From a virus: a DNA stretch of 64,000 nucleotides. The stretch lies in IMG/VR virus record IMGVR_UViG_3300031857_007934, positions 62,001 to 126,000 of that record; one strand, written 5' to 3'. The position numbers and the translations under genes were made by a program. Below are positions 32,781 through 44,400 of the stretch, piece after piece. The notes below the pieces were generated by a model. The model saw only the letters and a list, made by a program, of their open reading frames with translations, made no database searches and was not told the origin of the DNA. How positions within the stretch are numbered: position 1 is the first letter of the stretch; each line of letters opens with the position of its first letter.

Positions 32781-34835
32781 TTATTGTCCAGTATATATTA
32801 TATAGTTTACAACTAGATATGGGTTCATTACATCTAGTGGAGTTCCTAATGTTGAGGCTGTAAGTACGCCGCCGCTTGATGCAAATCCTTGGGTACCGCC
32901 TGCGCCGGGCTCTATTGGCAGTGTTATAGCTGCATCGTCTAACGGAGCGCCTGCTCCCACTCGTATGCCATAATACTGTGTACCACTTGGACCTTCTAAG
33001 TCATGCTCGTGTTCTGGTAAATTTTCTATTCCAATAGTTTTACTTTCTTCTCCTGAACTATTACCTATTGCATCAGCAGCTGAGCTAGTAACTCTATTAG
33101 CACTAGGACCGCCCATATTGTCAGCACCTAGTGGGAATCTTCCTCTTAGATCTGGCAGGGCAAAATAATTAACACCGCCGTCACTGATTAAAGAAGCATC
33201 TCTAAAGTTAAATCCAATGGCTTCCCATAGAATAGTAAAATCAGACTTACGGACTTCTGAACCGTCACATAGTAGCCACCCCGCCGGTGGGGTGATTCCC
33301 CCGTAAGGCATAAAAACACCAGGAGGAATTAGTGGTATACTTTTTAAAAAGTTACGTTTAGTAACTCTGTAAAGTCCAGATTCACCAATTACTTTGTTTA
33401 CTAATATTTCATCAGCATTATCTACATCGTAAATAACATCTTTATTACTTACAAAACTGTTGCGAACTCTAATATCAAAAGTTTTTGTTGATCCACCTGT
33501 TTGTCCATCAAAAGCAAAACTGTTAGGTTCAACATCACCATCAACTGCAAACGTAGTAGCTGAAGCTAACTTGTCTGCTGAGCCTGCTCTACCTGTTACT
33601 GTACCGCTTACATTACCCTGTACATTACCAAAAAACGTAGTTGCATAAACTTGATCGTATTTGTTAATTGGGCTACCAATGTTTCTAGCACTATTTGAGT
33701 CTGGTGTAATATTAGCTGTAACTAATACTCCGTCAATATCAACATTTCCGCCCACATTAAGATTCAATGCAATACCTGCACCACCTTTAACAATTAAAGA
33801 ACCTTCGTTGATATCATCTGAGTTTATAGTGCTTTCTATCTTTAGTACACCGGTAGTTGCATCTGTTGGCTTCGAACTAATTTGTACGTTACCAACTACG
33901 TCTAAGTCTTCGTCAGGAGCTGTATTATTAATACCAACTTTTTGTGTACTATCAATACGCATAACAGTATTGTTAGTATTACCTTCTCTTAATATAAAAT
34001 CAATGTTAGCACCAGGAGTATTGTGTTGTATAACACCAGCTTCGCCTGCTACTTTAATGTTTATTTGTCCGCCTGAACCAATCTGTATACCGTCATTAGT
34101 CTTAACCTTTAATTGAAAATTTGTAGTGGAGGCTGCATCAACTCTTAAAAAGTTACTAGCTGGTATTGATTCGCCTGCAACTATTAAATTTTCTGCCTTC
34201 TCTGAAATTCCAAAATATTTTAAGACCTGTAATCCTACAATAGGTGTTGATGCTATATTAAAACCAGGCTGAATACCTGCTCTAAAACCAGGTATTGCAC
34301 TCTTAGGTGTAAATGCTTGGCTGCTTATAATTGCAGCAGGCTTATCTTCAATTTTAATTGTTAAAACATTGTAACTAATATCGTCAATGCCTACAATTAC
34401 TTCAGCTTTAGCGCCTGTTAATAAGCCGTCACTAAAATCAGGACCTACTAAGATCCATTGACTACCAGTAAACAAATATAGCTGCTGTGCATCAGTATTA
34501 ACCCATAAGTCACCAGCTAAAGAGTTTGCTACGGCAGGTTGTGATAGAGCTTTCTTTAGGCCGCCTGCTGCGGCCCAAGTAGTACCATCATAAACCTTTA
34601 ACTGGTCTACACCGTCTGTATTATCGTACCATAGCTGACCTTCAACTGGTCTTGTTGGAGGGTTAGTATTTGCAAAATTTTCAAGTAAGTGTAGAAAATT
34701 TTCAGCTACTGCCTGTCCATATCCTGTATTACTTCTACCAGGCAGCGCCAATGAGGTTTCAGTATTAAGTGTGCCGTCTTCAACGACAATAATACCCTTG
34801 TTTACACTGTCTGTATAACGTACTTCGTATGCCAT
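32781..34835 (-). CDS. Tail-fibre-like structural protein 3 with tail collar domain (684 aa)
   Basis: 684 residues. It has the shared N-terminal module (G-R-S-N-T-G-Y-G-Q, E-N-F-L-H-L-L-E-N-F-A-N, G-Q-L-W-Y-D, L-K-V-Y-D-G). The shaft contains V-G-I-N-N-T-A-P-D-E-D-L-D-V and V-K-G-G-A-G-I-A. The last about 180 residues are a phage tail collar domain as in T4 gp12: P-P-G-V-F-M-P-Y-G-G, P-A-G-W-L-L-C-D-G-S, L-P-D-L-R-G-R-F-P-L-G, H-x-H, and N-P-Y-L-V-V-N-Y-I-I. This points to a short-tail-fibre-like receptor-binding function. AAGGAG precedes the ATG. Confidence 0.78.
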   Translation of the reverse strand: MAYEVRYTDSVNKGIIVVEDGTLNTETSLALPGRSNTGYGQAVAENFLHLLENFANTNPPTRPVEGQLWYDNTDGVDQLKVYDGTTWAAAGGLKKALSQPAVANSLAGDLWVNTDAQQLYLFTGSQWILVGPDFSDGLLTGAKAEVIVGIDDISYNVLTIKIEDKPAAIISSQAFTPKSAIPGFRAGIQPGFNIASTPIVGLQVLKYFGISEKAENLIVAGESIPASNFLRVDAASTTNFQLKVKTNDGIQIGSGGQINIKVAGEAGVIQHNTPGANIDFILREGNTNNTVMRIDSTQKVGINNTAPDEDLDVVGNVQISSKPTDATTGVLKIESTINSDDINEGSLIVKGGAGIALNLNVGGNVDIDGVLVTANITPDSNSARNIGSPINKYDQVYATTFFGNVQGNVSGTVTGRAGSADKLASATTFAVDGDVEPNSFAFDGQTGGSTKTFDIRVRNSFVSNKDVIYDVDNADEILVNKVIGESGLYRVTKRNFLKSIPLIPPGVFMPYGGITPPAGWLLCDGSEVRKSDFTILWEAIGFNFRDASLISDGGVNYFALPDLRGRFPLGADNMGGPSANRVTSSAADAIGNSSGEESKTIGIENLPEHEHDLEGPSGTQYYGIRVGAGAPLDDAAITLPIEPGAGGTQGFASSGGVLTASTLGTPLDVMNPYLVVNYIIYTGQ

Positions 34836-34845
34836 TCTCTACTCC

Positions 34846-35448
34846 TTAGCCCGATAGACTCTGTACTCGTACAGTATAGTCAATTTGAATTAATCTATTC
34901 AAAGATTTTTGTACGGGGTGGAAAATAACGTGAGTAATAAGTCTACCTGTGCCCGAAGGAGAATAACTTCTTAATCCTAATTCGTCAAATACAAAACTTC
35001 CGTTAGTGTCTGCTGCTGTGTCAAATGCATCTTGACCTTCTGGTTCACCGTAATCTAACAAACAACTTACAATAACATCTGTATAATTTGTACCGCTCAA
35101 ATGCCTTGTTTCAATAAAATTTCTTGCCGGATCGGTGTTGTTCACTGATCTGTCATCAACTACTTTTGAATATGTTTGATTATATAAGCTGGCATTTGTG
35201 CCAGCCGAGTTAGGAGTTAAATAGGTGATAATACCGGTAGGATCTATAGATGTACCACCATTTCCAAAGCTCATTTCGTAAATAAACCCTTGCCCTGCAT
35301 TACTTAAACTTTCAGCTAGTGCTATACTCATATTTTCGTAATGGATGGCATTGCGCTTATTAACGTAGATTTCTTTAGAAAGAGGATCATATATTTTTAT
35401 GTGTCCCTGTACTAAAATTCCGCTGTTATCTTGCATAATTTCGCTCAT
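34846..35448 (-). CDS. Conserved tail/baseplate-associated protein, unknown function (200 aa)
   Basis: 200 residues from ATG 35448. A GTG at 35460 would fall at or before the transcription start expected from the late-type octamer at 35465-35472, so ATG is preferred; GGA lies 7 nt upstream of it. The protein is beta-rich, with H-I-K-I-Y-D-P near the start, E-M-S-F-G-N-G-G-T, and a C-terminal F-D-E-L-G-L-R-S-Y ... H-V-I-F-H-P-V. It has no catalytic motif. Its place between the giant protein and the fibres suggests a baseplate or fibre-attachment role. Confidence 0.55.
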   Translation of the reverse strand: MSEIMQDNSGILVQGHIKIYDPLSKEIYVNKRNAIHYENMSIALAESLSNAGQGFIYEMSFGNGGTSIDPTGIITYLTPNSAGTNASLYNQTYSKVVDDRSVNNTDPARNFIETRHLSGTNYTDVIVSCLLDYGEPEGQDAFDTAADTNGSFVFDELGLRSYSPSGTGRLITHVIFHPVQKSLNRLIQIDYTVRVQSLSG

Positions 35449-35464
35449 TTCCTTTTCCACATTG

Positions 35465-35472
35465 TATTTATT
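35465..35472 (-). promoter_or_regulatory. Late-type promoter octamer (AATAAATA)
   Basis: The minus strand reads AATAAATA, one base from the T4-like late consensus, overlapping the last codons of the giant gene. With the usual octamer-to-start distance, transcription would begin near 35459, giving a leader of about ten bases before the ATG at 35448. Short motif in an AT-rich genome, so moderate confidence. Confidence 0.4.
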
Positions 35473-38400
35473 CGGGCAGCTTGGTTGTTCCTGCTCTCAA
35501 GAAAATTCCAATATCAGCCTGACTGGTTGATAGTGTTTCACCGGGTGCTGCCCAGGTTTTTCCTATTTTCCTAATAAAGTTTACTGTTTGCTTATTGCCA
35601 GGTACAACAGCAAGTTGTACTTGACTACTAATAATTTCTCCCGTTTCTTCATTTACAGTGTTATTTAATGTAAATTCAGCAGGTGATACAGTATCTCCAT
35701 CGGTGCTGTCTAGTGCTTGTATAGGATTAAACACAGCTATTGCTGTTTTTCTTAATCTTCTACCTGCAACAAACACATCAAACTCGTTAACTGTTTGAGC
35801 TTTAAAGTTTAATGTCCATGTACTAGTAACTCCGTTACCCTCTTCTTTTTGTATTTGTGTAACATCTTTGTATGGAACTGTTTTTAGCATACTCTGATCG
35901 TATACGTCTGAACCAGCATCGTGTGTATCTTTTACACCTGTTCCTAGAGTACCTCTACGAAGTTGTCTTAGTGTATTTCCTTCTTTTACAAGATACTCAA
36001 TACGTTCACCGTTTACAAATATAATACCCGGTAAATTACCACCCTTGTTTGGCAACGGTAAACTAGTTCCGTCTTCAACTTCAATTCTTAAATCATAAGA
36101 GTTTAATGGCTGTGCTAGAACTGTAGTAGGTGCGTCTAAACGCTTGTAGTGTGTTCTATTCAGCATGTCTTTAAACTGTCTAAACGCAAACTTAGGCTGA
36201 GACACCGGCGGCGTAAAGTGAATGATATCAATTGCATCATTTTGAGCAGGTCTTCTAACTAATCTAACTTTCTTTTTGTTATCAACAAGATAGTAATCAA
36301 CACTAGGTGTTAATAATTCTCCATTTACGCTTACCCAAACATATTGTACATCCGCAGCAGGCTTTCTTAACTTAATTTCACCTACTGTTAATCGATTGTA
36401 TGTTACATAATCAATATCTTCTGCTATCAATGTATCTCTAGCAACAACATCATAGTTTATGCGCTCTATGCCAACAAGGTCATGATTGCTAAATTTGAAT
36501 ACTTCTACAGTATCACCATCGTCTGGCGTTTGACCTATTGTTAAGTTAGTGCCGTTTAATTGGTATTCCCCGTCAGATATTACATATATTTCTAATGTAT
36601 CACCTACATCACCAACTGCATCCGAAAGTATTACGCTACTATTAAAGATGTCAAATCTCCATTGTGTTGGGGCAAATACTTGTGAACCATTAACATAGAC
36701 ATTAATATTTTCAGTAAGTAATGCATTCCCAGGTTGTTGGAAAGATTCTAAAGGATATTCTCTCTGTCTATTAGCGGGAATCTCGTACTGGATATTATAG
36801 CCGGGATTAAGTATTCTATTTTCAACTTTTACCATTATATTATAAGTTGTAGGTATTGAATAGAACGGTGCTGAAGCTAATACAAACAAATTGTTAACTC
36901 CGTCTGCTACAAAAGTTTCCTTTGATACAACGCTATAATTTACAACCGTATCTGTTGAAAACAGCGTCCAGTGTATAACTGCACCTGCATCTTGCACTTC
37001 TTCAAATCTAATTACTGCATTTTCGTTTAATTCAGAAGCATACAGAATTACATGAATTTGAATTCCGTCAACTGTAACAAATGCTGTCATTCCTTCTACA
37101 TATTTTCTAGAAATTTCATAGTCAGTAGTTGAAGCATCTGCTATAATTCTACCATAGTCAACTATGTCCTGTCCGCCTCTTTCAACAGTTAAAATATTAA
37201 GTTCTACACCGTCTATAGGTGTAAGAATTGTTATTGAATTATTTTCCCAATCAATAGTATACTCTTCATTGGCTAATAATCTGTTATCCATTTTAACAAA
37301 TATAGAAGGTCGAGTGCCAGGAACAACTCCTAACGAGTATGTAGTTACAGTTGCATCCATTATGTAACTTTGACTATAAATCATTCCCTGACCTACACTA
37401 TCTTTAGTATAAACTTTGATATCAACTGTGTCTAATACTTGTCCTGGTACTAATTCTTCAGGACCCTTACTTGTAGTAGGTGTTACAAATCCGTCGCCGT
37501 CAACTACAATTTCTTCAGCCCTAACTCCCTTAGCTGTAGTATAAGGTAAATCTCCACCAGACAATGCAGTATCATAACTTTCAGGATCTGGAATAAAGCT
37601 ACCATCACTAGTGTACTTTCTAACAATCAAAACGTCATTGTCGTTAGCAAAGAATCCGTATTCTCCTAGATCAATAATCTTAGTTTCACCGTCGCCTATA
37701 ATACTTGGCATTCGGGCATTAGGATTATACTGCTGAGGTGTTCCAAAATTAGGATCATCTATTCTGTCACCGTTAAGGTATATGTTATAGATCACACCGT
37801 TTTCGAGAACAGTTGATAATTCTATTACTGAAGTTGAACCGTCAAATGTAAACACATCATCTTCAAATGTATTGTCAAACGTGTCCCAAGTATCAGTATA
37901 CCATCCTTTTACGTCCCAGCCACCAGGACCACCAAAGTCAAAACTTGTTACTTCAACGCCGCCGTAGTCAACACCATCCATTAGCTGTGCTAAGTCTTTG
38001 CCTAGCATTCCTGCTAGAGGGTTATAAGCAAAATTGATTCTATCAGATGCATTTAACATAGACAGGGGACGCTTATATTCTATTCGTATAGCTGCATCAA
38101 GTACAGGCGGCTTAACAAATTTTAATCTACCCTGTTGTCTAGTATAACCAATGTCTTTGTTTGTTGCGTTAGAACAAGTATATGTACTTCTAAGTTGTTC
38201 TTCGTTATCGATATAAACCTTAATATTTTTTGGTTGCAAATCGATAGGCCATTCTAGGTCGTAGGTAGTTCTTATGCTTTCACCAATAAAATTTTCAGTC
38301 TGATCTAATGTGCTAATAAAGTAGTTTTTAGAAGTTCTGTCAAACTTAATTTTTACTGTTGGAGTTCTAACTACACCGCTGCCAAGAATAGCAGAAGCAG

Positions 38401-41400
38401 TTGCTGGAGTTCCGGTGTCTAGTTGAGATCCTTCAATAATAACCTGAGGTGCAGTAATGTAATTTTTGCCAGGATTTATTACTTTAATAGACGTAACTTT
38501 TCCATAACCTAAATATGCTTCAGCTGTAGCACCTGTTCCTCCTCCTCCAACTAAGCGAACAACAGGCTTGTATAAGAATCCGCTGCCGCCATTTTTGACC
38601 TGTATCTCTTTAACAATATAACCAACATTATCTAACCAATTTTTTCTTGGATATTCTGTTAAATTTTCGTCGTCACTGATTATTCTACTTGATACTACAA
38701 TAGCATCAGTAGTAATATTCTTTCTATCTAGTTTACTATAGAATGGAGGTAAGTCAAAATCAGATACTGAACTATTCGTATTTTCAGTAGTTTCATAAGC
38801 ACTTACAAATTCTCTAATAACAGTCTTGTAAGGTTTAACTTCTTCAACATATTTTCTATAACTTGGTAAAGTATCTGTGTTAAAAGTTAGGTCTTGTTCT
38901 AGCTTACCAACATTGTGTTTAATCTTAATAAAGCTAGTCTTAAAGAACCAATCAACATAATTCTGTTCAGTAAGAATATATCGTAAAGATGCAAAGAATA
39001 ATTTGTTATATTCAACTTTTAAATTACCTACAAAAATATCGTTCTTTATTGCATTTAAAATGATTCGCAATTCCCTTGCTGAAAGATTGTCGTATGCAAC
39101 ACTGTCATAGTTTCTATTATCAAATCCTATAGTATTTTTTTGGAAATTATACAGAGTGTCTTTAAATTGTATAGTTCCGTTCTGTCTACCAATAGTTTTG
39201 TAATTAACAGTGTAATCTTCAGAGTCAACTGCTGCTATTTTTTCTAGAAGTAACCAACCACCTGATCCTACATTAGCTATTCTTACAGTACTACCTAAAT
39301 TTACATTTAGTTTAAAAATGTCATCAGTTACATCAATCTCATGATCTATTTTAGTAAAGGTGTTATAGCCATTAGCATACCAGTCAGCATAAGACCAATA
39401 AGCTGTTACATCATACCCTTGTATAGTAGATCTAAACCATGAACTTGTTTCATTATTCCAAGAATAAATTGCCCATTTACCGTGTATTGATGCATCATTT
39501 TTTACCAATACACTATGTTTTCTAACAAGGATTCTAGTGTTATCATCATAACCTCTTCCTGAATTAAGAATAGTTACATCTGTAATTTGTCCTAGGTTAT
39601 TAATAGTAAGCTCAAATTCAGCATCAGTTCCTGGTCCTACCAGTGTATATGTAGGTACAATTTTATATCCTCGACCTGGATCATCTATATCAACACGAAC
39701 AATGCGTCCATTTTGAATTATAGGTGTAAGAACAGCTTGAGAAATCTTGTTTGTACTAACAAATCTTAATTCTTCAAGTGTATCAATTGTGCTGTCAAAA
39801 GTTCTATCTATTTCAGTTGGTTCGTTATCCTTTAACATCAGCGACGATGTGTTATAACTATCTAAAATAGACTCAGTAACTAGTACAGAATTTATTCTTT
39901 CAATAACCTGCTTTAGAGCTTCTTCTCTGTTTACAAACATACTCTGTCGAGGTCTGTTTTGAACTCCGTATTTTTGTTTTACAGTTAGTTTTGTGTCAGG
40001 AATTGTTCTATTCTGTTCATCAAATCCTATCAAACTATCAAACCATTTTCGTTCAATGTCGGGATGAATAGAACTTGATTCTAATCCTTCTGACATAATA
40101 TAGTATGCACTGTGAAGCTGTTGTTCTGTGTTTTTACCAGTTGCATATTTAATATTCAATACTATATCATCGTTATAGATTAAAGAATCACAATTATTCA
40201 ACAGGAATCTATCTGAACCTAAGAAGTTAACAAATCTGTAGCCTTGCTCTCGTGGCGTTGCTATTAGTCTAGCTATATCAAATACACTTAGAGATCTGTT
40301 TTCAACTTTGGGTACTGTTAATTTTCTACCTACCCAAAAATAAAATCTATTACTAAATGTTTTAGAAACAGGATCATATACAAACTTTTGAGTGTAGAGA
40401 TTATCACCGTAAATTGAAACTCCGCTTATGCCTTCGTTTAGTGCAGACTCACTATCAGCTAGTGTGTCCCACTGACTAGGAAGGAATCGACTTTCAACCC
40501 ATTCATAAACATCGATAGACGATCCAGGCTGTAGCTCATTCCAATTGGCCTTTTGATACTGTATATCTCCTTGATATGGGTATGTAAATCTTGCTGTTTT
40601 TAGATTCCACCATACTTCGCCCACATGTTCTTCGGCCCAGAAAGTATCTTTGTCAACGCCTGTAAATACACCAACGTTGTATGTAGCAGGGTCATAAGGA
40701 ACTCTATGAGTAATTTCTTGTTCTGCAGGTCCTGCTATCTTACCCTGTATAGGATCTATGTAATCTAAATAAGTTACAATTTGATTAGTTCTTTTATTAT
40801 ATAAGAACGCTCCTCGAATCTTTGAAACATCTACAGGAGGGACTAGTTCTCTTGTTCTGTTCCATGCAACAGCATTCTTTGTTTTACGATAGTTAAGAAT
40901 TGTTCCTTTATAGTTGTCGTTGCCAACACTCTGCATACCAACGTAGATATGATTACCATTAGATAACAAGTTTTCACCAAACTGTATTGTAGCATTATCA
41001 TATCTGAACGATTCAGAATATACTAAACTATCTTCAATATCTTCAAATATATAAACAACACCCGTATCTTTAATAACATTTTTAAATGTTGTGTAGTCTC
41101 TATCAAACGTTGTTTCGTTATTATTATCCACATCAAATGTAGTTGGTATCTTCATGTCACCGTTAAGGCTTGACACAACAAAATTATCATCGCTAAAAGC
41201 TATGCTTGAACCAAACTTTTCAGATTCCTCATTTTGCGGAGGAAGCAGAGTTTGTGCATAAGCAAATGCTCCATTAACTTGTCTGTAAACAACCACCTTA
41301 CCTTGATCAGTTTTTCTTTCATCATTTTCAGGTTCAGATACAGCAATAATATTTCCTTGAGGACTTATTGACACTCTAGTTGTATTTTTACCTAACTCAA

Positions 41401-44400
41401 TAGTTTGATCTAGAAGATATTGCTCATCTATTAATCTATAAATTACTAGATTGACTCTAGAAGTACTATCTGAATCAACTTCTTTTGTGAGTACTGCTAT
41501 AACTGATCCGCTATCGCTAACGTCATAATCTATAGCAAACTGTTCTATATAAGTGCTTGACGGTGAATAAATTTCTTCACCATAAAACGCATTGCTTGTT
41601 CTGTTAGGCAAATATCCCAAATAATCAATATTGTTTGATACTAATTCCCACTCATTAAAGTTTAAACTAGATCCTGCAGCAATATTAGTTTTTGCTCTAT
41701 ATAATGAGCCGTCATAACTTACTATAGATCCTATTGAATAAGGATACGCAGTATTAAGGGCTCCTTGATAATTTTCATCCTTAGCTTGTCTCCAGCTAAT
41801 TTTATTCCAGTAGATAGAATTATTAATATTAATACTATCATCAGGAGAAATATTTTTTATTGCCTTGTAATAATTGTCTCTGTTACGTACAATATCATTT
41901 TTTAGGTAACTAGATGATACTTTCCAATTGCCTTTAAAATATTCGCCAGGTTCGTACCCGTGTTTGAAGATTTCAATTGATCCGTAATCGTCCGAAGTGT
42001 CACCAACGCTAGAAGCAAATAATGTGTACAGACCTTTGTTCTGTATTATCTTAACTTTTTGTCCAAATTTTCTATTAGTCGTTGCATATTCGCTACTTAA
42101 CAGAACTAGAAGCTTATAAGAACCGTTTGCAGTTTTGTTATAAATTGCAACTGCGCCTGCACTATTAGGACCTACTGCACCAAACTCATCGCCCGGAATA
42201 TTATAAACCTGCGTATAGTCCTTGTTTAAACTGTTTGGTGGATTTTCGTCTCTAGCAGCACCGTTATCAATTACTTCATTGAAGAAATAATATTCTTCGT
42301 CTGTTATATAAGGATTTGAAACTAGAGGAAAATTACTAGTATGTTGGAAAACAACTAGCTTACCAATAAGATCATTTCCTAGCACAACATCATTGTTAAA
42401 ATCGTTTATTGTAGCGATGGTTCTCGAAACATCACTTGATCCACGTGCAGTAACATTAGCAAGTCTACGTACTTCAACTCTTCCAATGTTGTTTAGTCTT
42501 GCCCAGTTACCTGTTTTATTCTTTACAAACACACGCACAAAGTTAAATTTTCGTTGATAAAATACAACTTCAGCAGTGCTAGTTGAATAGCTAGTAAGTG
42601 CTAATCCTCCAAATTCATCAAACGGTGTTTGTATATCTTGTAAGATATCGCCTATTACAGGCTCGTAAGGATCACCATCTGCGTTGAAGCGAGTGTATTC
42701 AAAATCAATGTATCCGTCCCAAAGATCGTAAACAGTTTGTTCTTTATTTAAAATGTCGTAGCTAAGTCCAGCTGATGCTAGATCGATAGTTCTGTTGTCT
42801 AGATCATAAAGACGAAATTCAATGTGGTCACCTGTTTCAATAGTGTCAGTATAAACCTTTGATCCACGGACTACCCATAGATTAGATGGATATTCATCTT
42901 CTGTATCTACAAGATAGGTTCTACCAGGATCACCAAAATAAGTTAGCTGTCCAATAAAACTAGCTTGATTATTATTACTGATGTAAACACCTATTTCACT
43001 GATAGTCTTTTGTATATTATAATAGTTAAATGGTCTGCCAGGATTACCTATGTGTTCTTCAGTAACAACGTCTACATAAACTAGTCCTCTACCAATGTCA
43101 TACCAGCGGCTATTATTATTGTAAGTAAAACCGTCTACATTTGACAGCTCACTAGTATAACCTGATTCGGGTGGTTCTCCAACTCTATAGGTTTTAAATA
43201 ACCAGAAACCTCCTAGATTGCTTGCAACATTATAAGTTTCTTCTTCAGAATAAAAACCAATAAAGTCTGCGTCATCAATAAACAATTCACCAGTTAAATC
43301 AAAAGTACCGTTAGTTTCCTTAACGTAAATAACTGCACTATCACCCTTGATATCTACATAATGAACTATGCCTGACCCGGTATTTGTTGTTACTCGCTCT
43401 CCTACCTCAGGTAGACCAACAAATGTTTCAACAAATAATATGTGATCAATCTTAGCCTGTATCTCATGTGTATTTTCAATATAAGAAGACAGTTCAGGTA
43501 TCTCATTGTCAAACGGGGTATAAGGATCAAGTGTTGGATAAGCAAAACTTACTGGGTTCCATCCTAGTTTTACTAGGTCTCCAGATTTTGTACCAAGGTA
43601 CATATCTAACGGAGCACGTACTAAGAAATGATCTGATATACTATTATCTAGACCAGGATTACCCGATATTAAAAGTTTAATAGCTGTAGAATCACTGTCA
43701 GCTTCGTTCACCAATTGTACATAGGTATCAAATGTTGAGAATGGCTGATTTGTTGTTGTTGGCAGAATAACTCTATTGGCTTTCCACAAACTTTCTCTGT
43801 ATTTTACTATTTCATTTTTATTATAAGTCTGTGTGGGATCAAAATTACCTCTAAATCTTGTTTTTATTTGGCTAGCATCTGGTATACCAACTGCTAAGAA
43901 CTCTCCGTCAGGACTTACAGAAATACTTTCGCCAAAGTTACTATTAGTAGTATTAAAGAGATCTCTATCAGGATTAATTGCTGGTTCCTGTATTAGATTA
44001 TTTGTATCCCTAGTTCTTCTATAATGATATACGACGCCGTCGCCGTCGCCAGGTGCAGAAACAAACAGATTATAATTATTATCTGTTGCTGTCATCGAAG
44101 TGCTGTATCTATGATCTGTACTGTCAAACAGTGCAGGATTAGTTAGTGCTTGTTGTACTGCACCGTATACTGGAGAATTCTGATACACACCCCAATTATT
44201 ATCTTTGTAATTATCAACCCAAACTTTTTGCTTGTCGTAGATCTGTTCTTGTATTAGATTATTCAATGCAGCTAGATTAGAAACACGTACTTGTCTTAAC
44301 TTTACAAGTACAAACTTCTGATTATCAAAAGGCTCTATTTCATTTTCAACTGGTGCAACTATGTTTACTGTTGCAGCATCTAGAAAATCTACTTCATGAA

